Below are positions 52,600 through 64,000 of a stretch of DNA of 64,000 nucleotides, one piece after another. A program made the position numbers and the translations under genes. How positions within the stretch are numbered: position 1 is the first letter of the stretch; each line of letters opens with the position of its first letter. The stretch comes from Nemertoderma westbladi (taxonomy: Eukaryota > Xenacoelomorpha > Nemertodermatida > Nemertodermatidae): the NCBI GenBank assembly GCA_032718475.1, contig JAUCBJ010000648.1:62001-126000 (forward strand). Reading direction: 5' to 3'. The notes beneath the pieces were generated by a model. It made no database searches. It was given only the letters and a program-made list of their open reading frames with translations, and had not been told where the DNA came from.

Positions 52600-54768
52600 T
52601 GTTACGGTATATGGCGCTGTATCCACATTATTAGTCCATTATACAGTACGCAATATTAGTCCGTTGTGCAGTATAATTATTTAGATAAGGCATAATAGCG
52701 CAGTGACATTTAGATAAGGAAATTGAAACGCCCATATATTTGAATTCATCCATTTTGTATAGTATGTAGCCCTACCTACGTAATTTTGTATTAGGATATA
52801 AGTAGATAGTTCCAGGGTAGCAAGTTCAGTTGGACCCTGGATATGTGCTTGCTGTTATTAGCTTCGATAGGGCTAGCATCTAGGGACGCAATCCTAACCA
52901 TTCCGCAGCCAGGGACATGATCCATTACCATATATGGTAATAATTCGCGGTTTGGAAGCCCTGAGGTTCACAATCCGGCTTTCTTATTGGACTAACTGCT
53001 TCCAGGTTGGTCTAATGCTAGCGCGGACTGGAGAGCCAATAGGAGAGCGATTGCATCACCCTTATTGCATCATCCTTCTCGGATCACCTATAAATTGGCG
53101 GTTTGCCGGTAGAGCCTCACCTCACAACAATTTCAATTCCAACAACCTTATTGCTCTTACCACTCACTCAGACATATTTAGTACCATTAAGTTAGAAGTA
53201 TAATTTGCGTATTTTTGCAATTTTCTACCTTTTGATTAATTTTCTTGGAATGATTCGTTAGTGCTATTATTCTCAATTGTGTTTCTCAATCAATCCTATC
53301 GATTACTGCTAATTACAACCGGAACTATGATTTCTACCCCTTTTGTAAATGGTTCTATGTGATTCATTTCTAGGCAATAATCCTAAGGGATTTTCTGGGA
53401 CTGTCAGACTTTTGTGATTTGCATGCGCCGCTACGGTAGCTATTCAATAAATGGAGGGCTAAGGTGCCGGTAGGCGGTGGGCACATCGGGGGGTTGGGCG
53501 ACTAAGGGAGAGCGGAGGATTCAAAAGCGGGCAACGCTGGCGGGGGGTCACCGTTGCGGTCGGGCGTTTCGCACTGTAGCATGCAGACCATTCGCCGGTA
53601 CAGTAATTAGGGGGCTGATGATCCAGGTTTTGTCTCTATTTAGTATTAGGGGGGCAAGAATCGGGTTAGTTAGGAAGCCTAGATGTACCCGGGAGAGGCC
53701 TGCACGTATTACAGTGTGAAGTGTGGAGTACGAAGAGTGAATTGCACAACTTTGGGCAGTGAACTGCATAATCGCGAGCTGTGATTGCTGACGCTGATTG
53801 GTGTGTTACTGAAGTGTGCCTATGATTACGAATGCTTAGGTAGGCGCCTTTTCCCTTTGATTGATTTCTATTTCTTAGTTTACAACAATTAATTACTGAT
53901 TAGGTCAAAGTAATACGGTATTTTAGGCTATTACTAGCGAAACCTAGTGTGTAATAAATTAGAATTGCGTATTCTGGAACTCTTAGTAATTAGTACGCCG
54001 TTACATATTTGTGACTGTAATTAGTTAGTGAAATTAAGAATTAGTACGCAGCATAGCGGAGAATAGCTAAGGTAATAATTAGGGTACTGTAAACTATTCA
54101 CGCTGAGCGGTTATTTGCATTAGCGGGCAATAAGCTAGATCGCATTATTCAGTACGCACAACACACTAGTAATTTGCTGGCCTAAAGCCAGCTGCAGGCA
54201 AGTTTAGACCCAGAGCGGTATTACCCACGTAGAGATAAAATACTGTACCATTTTTGATTATTTTAAATATTCTCGCATTCATACATTCCGTTAGGGAACC
54301 CCCAGTATTCGCGATTAGAAAAGACGTAGGCATTATCGTATTTCAATAGTAAAATTAGGCATAAGAATACTCTGAGTGCAAAGCCTCTCGCACTCGTATT
54401 AAGTAAGCTTAGGGAGCCGACTCGGGTTTATTGTTTTGGTTATTCCCGCGTGGCTCATAGATTCGAACAGTTAGCTCTCTGTCGAGCGATCGGCAGAGAA
54501 AGGAACAAGCGATTTGCAGGAGCCGTGTAAATTTAGTAAAATATATTAGCGGACGGCAGATTAGCGCCATCCAACGGTAAGTAGCGGTTTTGTATTTAGC
54601 AGCCCTACAATTTAGTAATAGCACGCTCCTGATCGCCTTTACTTAACAGTAGAGCAGTCTTTGTGTCTTATTGGTTAGGCGGGAACTCATTAGGTTGGCA
54701 GAGAAGTATACGGGTATTTGTCTGTTCAACAGTTCTGCTATTAGTATAGGGGTCGCGGTTGTTTATCA
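52600..54768 (+). repeat. 3' LTR of element A
   Basis: 2169 bp from TGTTACGG to GTTTATCA. The last 1394 bp match the truncated 5' LTR. TATAAATT at 53089-53096 is a candidate TATA box. CACGTATTAC (53703-53712) is the proposed primer segment. The start is set by the GGAGCGG tract, since the 5' copy lacks this end. Confidence 0.82.
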
Positions 54769-57700
54769 AAGGGATTATTTTAAACCTAGGTTGTATTGAA
54801 TCCTGTTGATCAAGGGATTCATTTAAACCTAGGTTGTATTGAATCCCGTTAATCAAGAGATTCATTTAAACCTAGATTGTATTGAATCCCGTTAATCAAG
54901 GGATTCATTTAACCCTAGGTTGTATTGAATCCCGTTAATCAAGAGATTCATTTAAACCTAGATTGTATTGAATCCCGTTAATCAAGGGATTCATTTAACC
55001 CTAGGTTGTATTGAATCTCGTTAATCAAGGGATTCATTTAAACCTAGGTTGTATTGAATCCCGTTAATCAAGGGATTCATTTAAACCTAGGTTGTATTGA
55101 ATCCTGTTAATCAAGGGATTCATTTAAACCTAGATTGTATTGAATCCCGTTAATCAAGGGATTCATTTAACCCTAGGTTGTATTGAATCTCGTTAATCAA
55201 GGGATTCATTTAAACCTAGGTTGTATTGAATCCCGTTAATCAAGGGATTCATTTAAACCTAGGTTGTATTGAATCCCGTTAATCAAGGGATTATTTTAAA
55301 CCTAGGTTGTATTGAATCCTGTTAATCAAGGGATTCATTTAAACCTAGGTTGTACTGAATCCTGTTAATCAAGGGATTCATTTAAACCTAGGTTGTATTG
55401 AATCCCGTTAATCAAGAGATTCATTTAAACCTAGATTGTATTGAATCCCGTTAATCAAGGCATTCATTTAACCCTAGGTTGTATTGAATCTCGTTAATCA
55501 AGGGATTCATTTAAACCTAAGTTGTATTGAATCTCGTTAATCAAGGGATTTATTTAAACCTAGGTTGCATTGAATCCCGTTAATCAAGAGATTCATTTAA
55601 ACCTAGATTGTATTGAATCCCGTTAATCAAGGGATTCATTTAACCCTAGGTTGTATTGAATCTCGTTAATCAAGGGATTCATTTAAACCTAGGTTGTATT
55701 GAATCCCGTTAATCAAGGGATTCACTTAAACCTAGATTGTATTGAATCCCGTTAATCAAGGGATTCATTTAACCCTAGGTTGTATTGAATCTCGTTAATC
55801 AAGGGATTCATTTAAACCTAGATTGTATTGAATCCCGTTAATCAAGGGATTCATTTAACCCTAGGTTGTATTGAATCTCGTTAATCAAGGGATTCATTTA
55901 AACCTAGGTTGTATTGAATTCCGTTAATCAAGGGATTTATTTAAACCTAGGTTGTATTGAATCCCGTTAATCAAGGGATTCATTTAAACCTAGATTGTAT
56001 TGAATCCCGTTAATCAAGGGATTCATTTAACCCTAGGTTGTATTGAATCTCGTTAATCAAGGGATTCATTTAAACCTAGGTTGTATTGAATCCCGTTAAT
56101 CAAGGGATTTATTTAAACCTAGGTTGTATTGAATCCCGTTAATCAAGGGATTTATTTAAACCTAGGTTGTATTGAATCCCGTTAATCAAGGGATTCATTT
56201 AAACCTAGGTTGTATTGAATCCTGTTAATCAAGGGATTCATTTAAACCTAGGTTGTATTGAATCCCGTTAATCAAGAGATTCATTTAAACCTAGATTGTA
56301 TTGAATCCCGTTAATCAAGGGATTCATTTAACCCTAGGTTGTATTGAATCTCGTTAATCAAGGGATTCATTTAAACCTAGGTTGTATTGAATCCCGTTAA
56401 TCAAGGGATTTATTTAAACCTAGGTTGTATTGAATCCCGTTAATCAAGGGATTCATTTAAACCTAGGTTGTATTGAATCCCGTTAATCAAGAGATTCATT
56501 TAAACCTAGATTTCATTGAATCCCGTTAATCAAGGGATTCATTTAAACCTAGGTTGTATTGAATCCCGTTAATCAAGGGATTCATTTAAACCTAGGTTGT
56601 ATTGAATCTCGTTAATCAAGGGATTCATTTAAACCTAGGTTGTATTGAATCCCGTTAATCAAGGGATTCATTTAAACCTAGGTTGTATTGAATCCCGTTA
56701 ATCAAGAGATTCATTTAAACCTAGATTGTATTGAATCCCGTTAATCAAGGGATTCATTTAAACCTAGGTTGTATTGAATCCCGTTAATCAAGGGATTCAT
56801 TTAAACCTAGGTTGTATTGAATCCCGTTAATCAAGGGATTCATTTAAACCTAGGTTGTATTGTATCCCGTTAATCAAGGGATTCATTTAAACCTAGGTTG
56901 TATTGAATCCCGTTAATCAAGGGATTCATTTAAACCTAGGTTGTATTGAATCCTGTTAATCAAGGGATTCATTTAAACCTAGGTTGTATTGAATCCCGTT
57001 AATCAAGAGATTCATTTAAACCTAGATTGTATTGAATCCCGTTAATCAAGGGATTCATTTAAACCTAGGTTGTATTGAATCCCGTTAATCAAGGGATTAT
57101 TTTAAACCTAGGTTGTATTGAATCCTGTTAATCAAGGGATTCATTTAAACCTAGGTTGTATTGAATCCCGTTAATCAAGGGATTCATTTACACCTAGGTT
57201 GTATTGAATCCCGTTAATCAAGAGATTCATTTAAACCTAGATTGTATTGAATCCCGTTAATCAAGGGATTCATTTAACCCTAGGTTGTATTGAATCTCGT
57301 TAATCAAGGGATTCATTTAAACCTAGGTTGTATTGTATCCCGTTAATCAAGGGATTCATTTACACCTAGGTTGTATTGAATCCCGTTAATCAAGAGATTC
57401 ATTTAAACCTAGATTGTATTGAATCCCGTTAATCAAGAGATTCATTTAAACCTAGATTGTATTGAATCTCGTTAATCAAGGGATTCATTTAAACCTAGGT
57501 TGTATTGAATCCCGTTAATCAAGGGATTCATTTACACCTAGGTTGTATTGAATCCCGTTAATCAAGGGATTCATTTAAACCTAGGTTGTATTGTATCCCG
57601 TTAATCAAGGGATTCATTTACACCTAGGTTGTATTGAATCCCGTTAATCAAGAGATTCATTTAAACCTAGGTTGTATTGAATCCTGTTAATCAAGGGATT

Positions 57701-60700
57701 CATTTAAACCTAGGTTGTATTGAATCTCGTTAATCAAGGGATTCATTTAAACCTAGGTTGTATTGAATCCCGTTAATCAAGGGATTTATTTAAACCTAGG
57801 TTGTATTGAATCCCGTTAATCAAGAGATTCATTTAAACCTAGATTGTATTGAATCCCGTTAATCAAGGGATTCATTTAACCCTAGGTTGTATTGAATCCC
57901 GTTAATCAAGGGATTCATTTAAACCAAGGTTGTATTGAATCCCGTTAATCAAGAGATTCATTTAAACCTAGATTGTATTGAATCCCGTTAATCAAGGGAT
58001 TCATTTAAACCTAGGTTGTATTGAATCCCGTTAATCAAGGGATTCATTTAAACCAAGGTTGTATTGAATCCCGTTAATCAAGAGATTCATTTAAACCTAG
58101 ATTGTATTGAATCCCGTTAATCAAGGGATTCATTTAAACCTAGGTTGTATTGAATCCCGTTAATCAAGAGATTCATTTAAACCTAGATTGTATTGAATCC
58201 CGTTAATCAAGGGATTCATTTAAACCTAGGTTGTATTGAATCCCGTTAATCAAGGGATTCATTTAAACCTAGGTTGTATTGAATCCCGTTAATCAAGGGA
58301 TTCATTTAAACCAAGGTTGTATTGAATCCCGTTAATCAAGAGATTCATTTAAACCTAGATTGTATTGAATCCTGTTAATCAAGGGATTCATTTAACCCTA
58401 GGTTGTATTGAATCCCGTTAATCAAGGGATTATTTTAAACCTAGGTTGTATTGAATCCCGTTAATCAAGGGATTCATTTAAACCTAGGTTGTATTGAATC
58501 CCGTTAATCAAGAGATTCATTTAAACCTAGATTGTATTGAATCCCGTTAATCAAGGGATTCATTTAAACCTAGGTTGTATTGAATCCCGTTAATCAAGGG
58601 ATTATTTTAAACCTAGGTTGTATTGAATCCTGTTAATCAAGGGATTCATTTAAACCTAGGTTGTATTGAATCCTGTTAATCAAGAGATTCATTTAAACCT
58701 AGGTTGTATTGAATCCTGTTAATCAAGAGATTCATTTAAACCTAGATTGTATTGAATCCCGTTAATCAAGGGATTCATTTAAACCTAGGTTGTATTGAAT
58801 CCCGTTAATCAAGGGATTCATTTAAACCTAGGTTGTATTGAATCCCGTTAATCAAGAGATTCATTTAAACCTAGATTGTATTGAATCCCGTTAATCAAGG
58901 GATTCATTTAAACCTAGGTTGTATTGAATCCCGTTAATCAAGGGATTCATTTAAACCTAGGTTGTATTGAATCCCGATAATCAAGAGATTCATTTAAACC
59001 TAGATTGTATTGAATCCCGTTAATCAAGGGATTCATTTAAACCTAGGTTGTATTGAATCCCGTTAATCAAGGGATTATTTTAAACCTAGGTTGTATTGAA
59101 TCCCGTTAATCAAGGGATTCATTTAAACCTAGGTTGTATTGAATCCTGTTAATCAAGGGATTCATTTAAACCTAGGTTGTATTGAATCCTGTTAATCAAG
59201 AGATTCATTTAAACCTAGATTGTATTGAATCCCGTTAATCAAGGGATTCATTTAAACCTAGGTTGTATTGAATCCCGTTAATCAAGAGATTCATTTAAAC
59301 CTAGATTGTATTGAATCCCGTTAATCAAGGGATTCATTTAAACCTAGGTTGTATTGAATCCCGTTAATCAAGAGATTCATTTAAACCTAGATTGTATTGA
59401 ATCCCGTTAATCAAGGGATTCATTTAAACCTAGATTGTATTGAATCCCGTTAATCAAGGGATTATTTTAAACCTAGGTTGTATTGAATCCCGTTAATCAA
59501 GGGATTCATTTAAACCTAGGTTGTATTGAATCCCGTTAATCAAGGGATTCATTTAAACCTAGATTGTATTGAATCCCGTTAATCAAGGGATTATTTTAAA
59601 CCTAGGTTGTATTGAATCCCGTTAATCAAGGGATTCATTTAAACCTAGGTTGTATTGAATCCCGTTAATCAAGAGATTCATTTAAACCTAGATTGTATTG
59701 AATCCCGTTAATCAAGGGATTCATTTAAACCTAGGTTGTATTGAATCCCGTTAATCAAGGGATTATTTTAAACCTAGGTTGTATTGAATCCTGTTAATCA
59801 AGGGATTCATTTAAACCTAGGTTGTATTGAATCCCGTTAATCAAGGGATTTATTTAAACCTAGGTTGTATTGAATCCCGTTAATCAAGAGATTCATTTAA
59901 ACCTAGATTGTATTGAATCCCGTTAATCAAGGGATTCATTTAAACCTAGGTTGTATTGAATCCCGTTAATCAAGAGATTCATTTAAACCTAGATTGTATT
60001 GAATCCCGTTAATCAAGGGATTCATTTAAACCTAGATTGTATTGAATCCCGTTAATCAAGGGATTCAATTAAACCTAGGTTGTATTGAATCCCGTTAATC
60101 AAGGGATTCATTTAAACCTAGGTTGTATTGAATCCCGTTAATCAAGGGATTCATTTAAACCTAGGTTGTATTGAATCCCGTTAATCAAGGGATTCATTTA
60201 AACCTAGGTTGTATTGAATCCCGTTAATCAAGGGATTCATTTAAACCTAGGTTGTATTGAATCCCGTTAATCAAGGGATTCATTTAAACCTAGGTTGTAT
60301 TGAATCCCGTTAATCAAGGGATTCATTTAAACCTAGGTTGTATTGAATCCCGTTAATCAAGGGATTCATTTAAACCTAGGTTGTATTGAATCCCGTTAAT
60401 CAAGAGATTCATTTAAACCTAGATTGTATTGAATCCCGTTAATCAAGGGATTCATTTAAACCTAGGTTGTATTGAATCCCGTTAATCAAGGGATTCATTT
60501 AAACCTAGGTTGTATTGAATCCCGTTAATCAAGGGATTCATTTAAACCTAGGTTGTATTGAATCCCGTTAATCAAGAGATTCATTTAAACCTAGATTGTA
60601 TTGAATCCCGTTAATCAAGGGATTCATTTAAACCTAGGTTGTATTGAATCTCGTTAATCAAGGGATTATATTAAACCTAGGTTGTATTGAATCCTGTTAA

Positions 60701-63700
60701 TCAAATGAGTATTTTAAACCTAGGTTGTATTGAATCCTGTTAATCAAGGGATTCATTTAAACCTAGGTTGTATTGAATCCCGTTAATCAAGGGATTCATT
60801 TAAACCTAGGTTGTATTGAATCCCGTTAATCAAGGGATTCATTTAAACCTAGGTTGTATTGAATCCCGTTAATCAAGAGATTCATTTAAACCTAGATTGT
60901 ATTGAATCCCGTTAATCAAGGGATTCATTTAAACCTAGGTTGTATTGAATCCCGTTAATCAAGAGATTCATTTAAACCTAGATTGTATTGAATCCCGTTA
61001 ATCAAGGGATTCATTTAAACCTAGGTTGTATTGAATCTCGTTAATCAAGGGATTATATTAAACCTAGGTTGTATTGAATCCTGTTAATCAAATGAGTATT
61101 TTAAACCTAGGTTGTATTGAATCCCGTTAATCAAGGGATTCATTTAAACCTAGGTTGTATTGAATCCCGTTAATCAAGGGATTTATTTAAACCTAGGTTG
61201 TATTGAATCCCGTTAATCAAGGGATTTATTTAAACCTAGGTTGTATTGAATCCCGTTAATCAAGGGATTCATTTAAACCTAGGTTGTATTGAATCCCGTT
61301 AATCAAGGGATTTATTTAACCCTAGGTTGTATTGAATCTCGTTAATCAAGGGATTATTTTAAACCTAGGTTGTATTGAATCCCGTTAATCAAGGGATTCA
61401 TTTAAACCTAGATTGTATTGAATCCCGTTAATCAAGGGATTCATTTAAACCTAGGTTGTATTGAATCCCGTTAATCAAGAGATTCATTTAAACCTAGATT
61501 GTATTGAATCCCGTTAATCAAGGGATTCATTTAAACCTAGGTTGTATTGAATCCCGTTAATCAAGGGATTCATTTAAACCTAGGTTGTATTGAATCCCGT
61601 TAATCAAGGGATTCATTTAAACCTAGGTTGTATTGAATCCCGTTAATCAAGAGATTCATTTAAACCTAGATTGTATTGAATCCCGTTAATCAAGGGATTC
61701 ATTTAAACCTAGGTTGTATTGAATCTCGTTAATCAAGGGATTATATTAAACCTAGGTTGTATTGAATCCTGTTAATCAAATGAGTATTTTAAACCTAGGT
61801 TGTATTGAATCCTGTTAATCAAGGGATTCATTTAAACCTAGGTTGTATTGAATCCCGTTAATCAAGGGATTCATTTAAACCTAGGTTGTATTGAATCCCG
61901 TTAATCAAGGGATTCATTTAAACCTAGGTTGTATTGAATCCCGTTAATCAAGAGATTCATTTAAACCTAGATTGTATTGAATCCCGTTAATCAAGGGATT
62001 CATTTAAACCTAGGTTGTATTGAATCCCGTTAATCAAGAGATTCATTTAAACCTAGATTGTATTGAATCCCGTTAATCAAGGGATTCATTTAAACCTAGG
62101 TTGTATTGAATCTCGTTAATCAAGGGATTATATTAAACCTAGGTTGTATTGAATCCTGTTAATCAAATGAGTATTTTAAACCTAGGTTGTATTGAATCCT
62201 GTTAATCAAGGGTTCATTTAAACCTAGGTTGTATTGAATCCCGTTAATCAAGGGATTCATTTAAACCTAGGTTGTATTGAATCCCGTTAATCAAGGGATT
62301 TATTTAAACCTAGGTTGTATTGAATCCCGTTAATCAAGGGATTTATTTAAACCTAGGTTGTATTGAATCCCGTTAATCAAGGGATTCATTTAAACCTAGG
62401 TTGTATTGAATCCCGTTAATCAAGGGATTTATTTAACCCTAGGTTGTATTGAATCTCGTTAATCAAGGGATTATTTTAAACCTAGGTTGTATTGAATCCC
62501 GTTAATCAAGGGATTCATTTAAACCTAGATTGTATTGAATCCCGTTAATCAAGGGATTTATTTAACCCTTGGTTGTATTGAATCTCGTTAATCAAGGGAT
62601 TATTTTAAACCTAGGTTGTATTGAATCCCGTTAATCAAGGGATTCATTTAAACCTAGGTTGTATTGAATCCCGTTAATCAAGGGATTCATTTATACCTAG
62701 GTTGTATTGAATCCCGTTAATCAAGGGATTCATTTAAACCTAGATTGTATTGAATCCCGTTAATCAAGGGATTTATTTAACCCTAGGTTGTATTGAATCT
62801 CGTTAATCAAGGGATTATTTTAAACCTAGGTTGTATTGAATCCCGTTAATCAAGGGATTCATTTAAACCTAGGTTGTATTGAATCCCGTTAATCAAGGGA
62901 TTCATTTAAACCTAGGTTGTATTGAATCCCGTTAATCAAGAGATTCATTTAAACCTAGATTGTATTGAATCCCGTTAATCAAGGGATTCATTTAAACCTA
63001 GGTTGTATTGAATCTCGTTAATCAAGGGATTATATTAAACCTAGGTTGTATTGAATCCTGTTAATCAAATGAGTATTTTAAACCTAGGTTGTATTGAATC
63101 CTGTTAATCAAGGGTTCATTTAAACCTAGGTTGTATTGAATCCCGTTAATCAAGGGATTCATTTAAACCTAGGTTGTATTGAATCCCGTTAATCAAGGGA
63201 TTTATTTAAACCTAGGTTGTATTGAATCCCGTTAATCAAGGGATTTATTTAAACCTAGGTTGTATTGAATCCCGTTAATCAAGGGATTCATTTAAACCTA
63301 GGTTGTATTGAATCCCGTTAATCAAGAGATTCATTTAAACCTAGGTTGTATTGAATCCCGTTAATCAAGGGATTCATTTAACCCTAGGTTGTATTGAATC
63401 CCGTTAATCAAGGGATTCATTTAAACCTAGATTGTATTGTATCCCGTTAATCAAGGGATTTATTTAAACCTAGGTTGTATTGAATCCCGTTAATCAAGAG
63501 ATTCATTTAAACCTAGATTGTATTGAATCCCGTTAATCAAGGGATTCATTTAAACCTAGGTTGTATTGAATCCCGGTAATCAAGGGATTCATTTAAACCT
63601 AGGTTGTATTGAATCTCGTTAATCAAGGGATTATTTTAAACCTAGGTTGTATTGAATCCCGTTAATCAAGGGATTCATTTAAACCTAGGTTGTATTGAAT

Positions 63701-64000
63701 CCCGTTAATCAAGGGATTATTTTAAACCTAGGTTGTATTGAATCCCGTTAATCAAGGGATTCATTTAAACCTAGATTGTATTGAATCCCGTTAATCAAGG
63801 GATTCATTTAAACCTAGGTTGTATTGAATCCCGTTAATCAAGGGATTTATTTAAACCTAGGTTGTATTGAATCCCGTTAATCAAGGGATTCATTTAAACC
63901 TAGGTTATATTGAATCCCGTTAATCAAGGGATTCATTTAAACCTAGGTTGTATTGAATCACGTTAATCAAGAGATTCATTTAAACCTAGATTGTATTGAA
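54769..64000 (+). repeat. 43-bp satellite array, about 215 units
   Basis: Head-to-tail 43-bp unit with the core TTTAAACCTAGGTTGTATTG and the linker CCCGTTAATCAAGGGATTCA. Main variants: GAGATTC with CCTAGATTG, GGGATTA, AACCCTAGG, and a rare TCAAATGAGT form. Directly follows the 3' LTR of A and runs off the window end. No gene inside; 43 is not a multiple of three and stops are frequent. The site type (centromeric, subtelomeric or dispersed) cannot be told. Confidence 0.97.
60701..62850 (+). repeat. Higher-order repeat in the satellite
   Basis: The rare TCAAATGAGT variant starts at 60701, 61088, 61776, 62163 and 63065. Spacings are 387 (9 units), 688 (16 units), 387 (9 units) and 902 (21 units less 1 bp). 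60701 to 61776 is 1075 bp, exactly 25 units, and the variant order is repeated. Confidence 0.75.

Larger units (their letters stand above)
12583..54768 (+). mobile_element. BEL/Pao LTR retrotransposon A, outermost, interrupted by element B
   Basis: Order: truncated 5' LTR (12583-13980), leader, gag (15218-17878), pol part 1 (17850-20444), element B, pol part 2 (46548-49664), accessory frames (50442-51809), 3' LTR (52600-54768). Without B it is about 16.1 kb, and about 16.9 kb with a full 5' LTR, large for the BEL/Pao group. Its 5' LTR lacks the first ~775 bp seen in the 3' LTR, so no target duplication can be read. Gag-pol is also broken by one frameshift. Confidence 0.85.

Noticed and set aside
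54769-64000. CRISPR-like regular repeat array
   Set aside because: Units are head-to-tail with no unique spacers, next to animal retrotransposons; it is a satellite.

Overview
The window looks like animal DNA, probably from an early-branching metazoan such as a sponge (the phylum is a low-confidence inference). Two things point this way: an intron-containing receptor gene with Ig, FN3, membrane and tyrosine-rich tail parts, and BEL/Pao LTR retrotransposons, which are known from animals. Most of the window is repetitive and AT-rich.

Layout. 1-5447: part of a BEL-type element (copy D) on the minus strand, whose LTR is split by a 2.9 kb insertion. 5448-6516: a foldback-like element with arms of 31-bp tandem repeats. 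6653-9581: the last two exons of a host receptor gene (minus strand). 9582-12582: AT-rich DNA with a 96-bp-arm palindrome, tandem duplications, a small non-LTR retrotransposon scrap and two satellite units. 12583-54768: a three-level nest of BEL/Pao elements on the plus strand. Element A (12583-54768) is split inside its reverse transcriptase by element B (20445-46542, target duplication ATGAG). B is split inside its gag/zinc-knuckle region by element C (26364-38917, target duplication GCGGT). 54769-64000: a 43-bp satellite array running off the end.

How the parts work. Each element has long LTRs (2169, 1894 and 1242 bp), a long leader, a gag with a coiled coil, a DUF1759-like region, zinc knuckles, an aspartic protease, and then RT, RNase H and integrase. 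Only A keeps RT, RNase H and integrase, split by B. B and C have lost most of them. Downstream of pol, where an env gene might sit, all three carry an accessory reading frame. These frames share a Cys/His region and a following helical module. In B the accessory frame begins with a region that resembles a DEDD 3'-5' exonuclease, followed by three zinc knuckles and an RG-rich tail.

Most notable points. (1) In A, B and C the bases directly after the 5' LTR are not a tRNA-type TGG site. They are exact complements (10, 22 and 11 nt) of a segment inside the same LTR, with the primer 3' end falling exactly on the LTR boundary, which suggests self-primed reverse transcription. (2) The exonuclease-like/zinc-knuckle accessory protein. 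(3) A tRNA-like sequence inside the LTR of B and D. (4) Many splice-donor-like GTAAGT motifs inside the coding regions. All BEL frames here are broken by stops, frameshifts, deletions or insertions. All readings are by eye; no alignment or database search was run.
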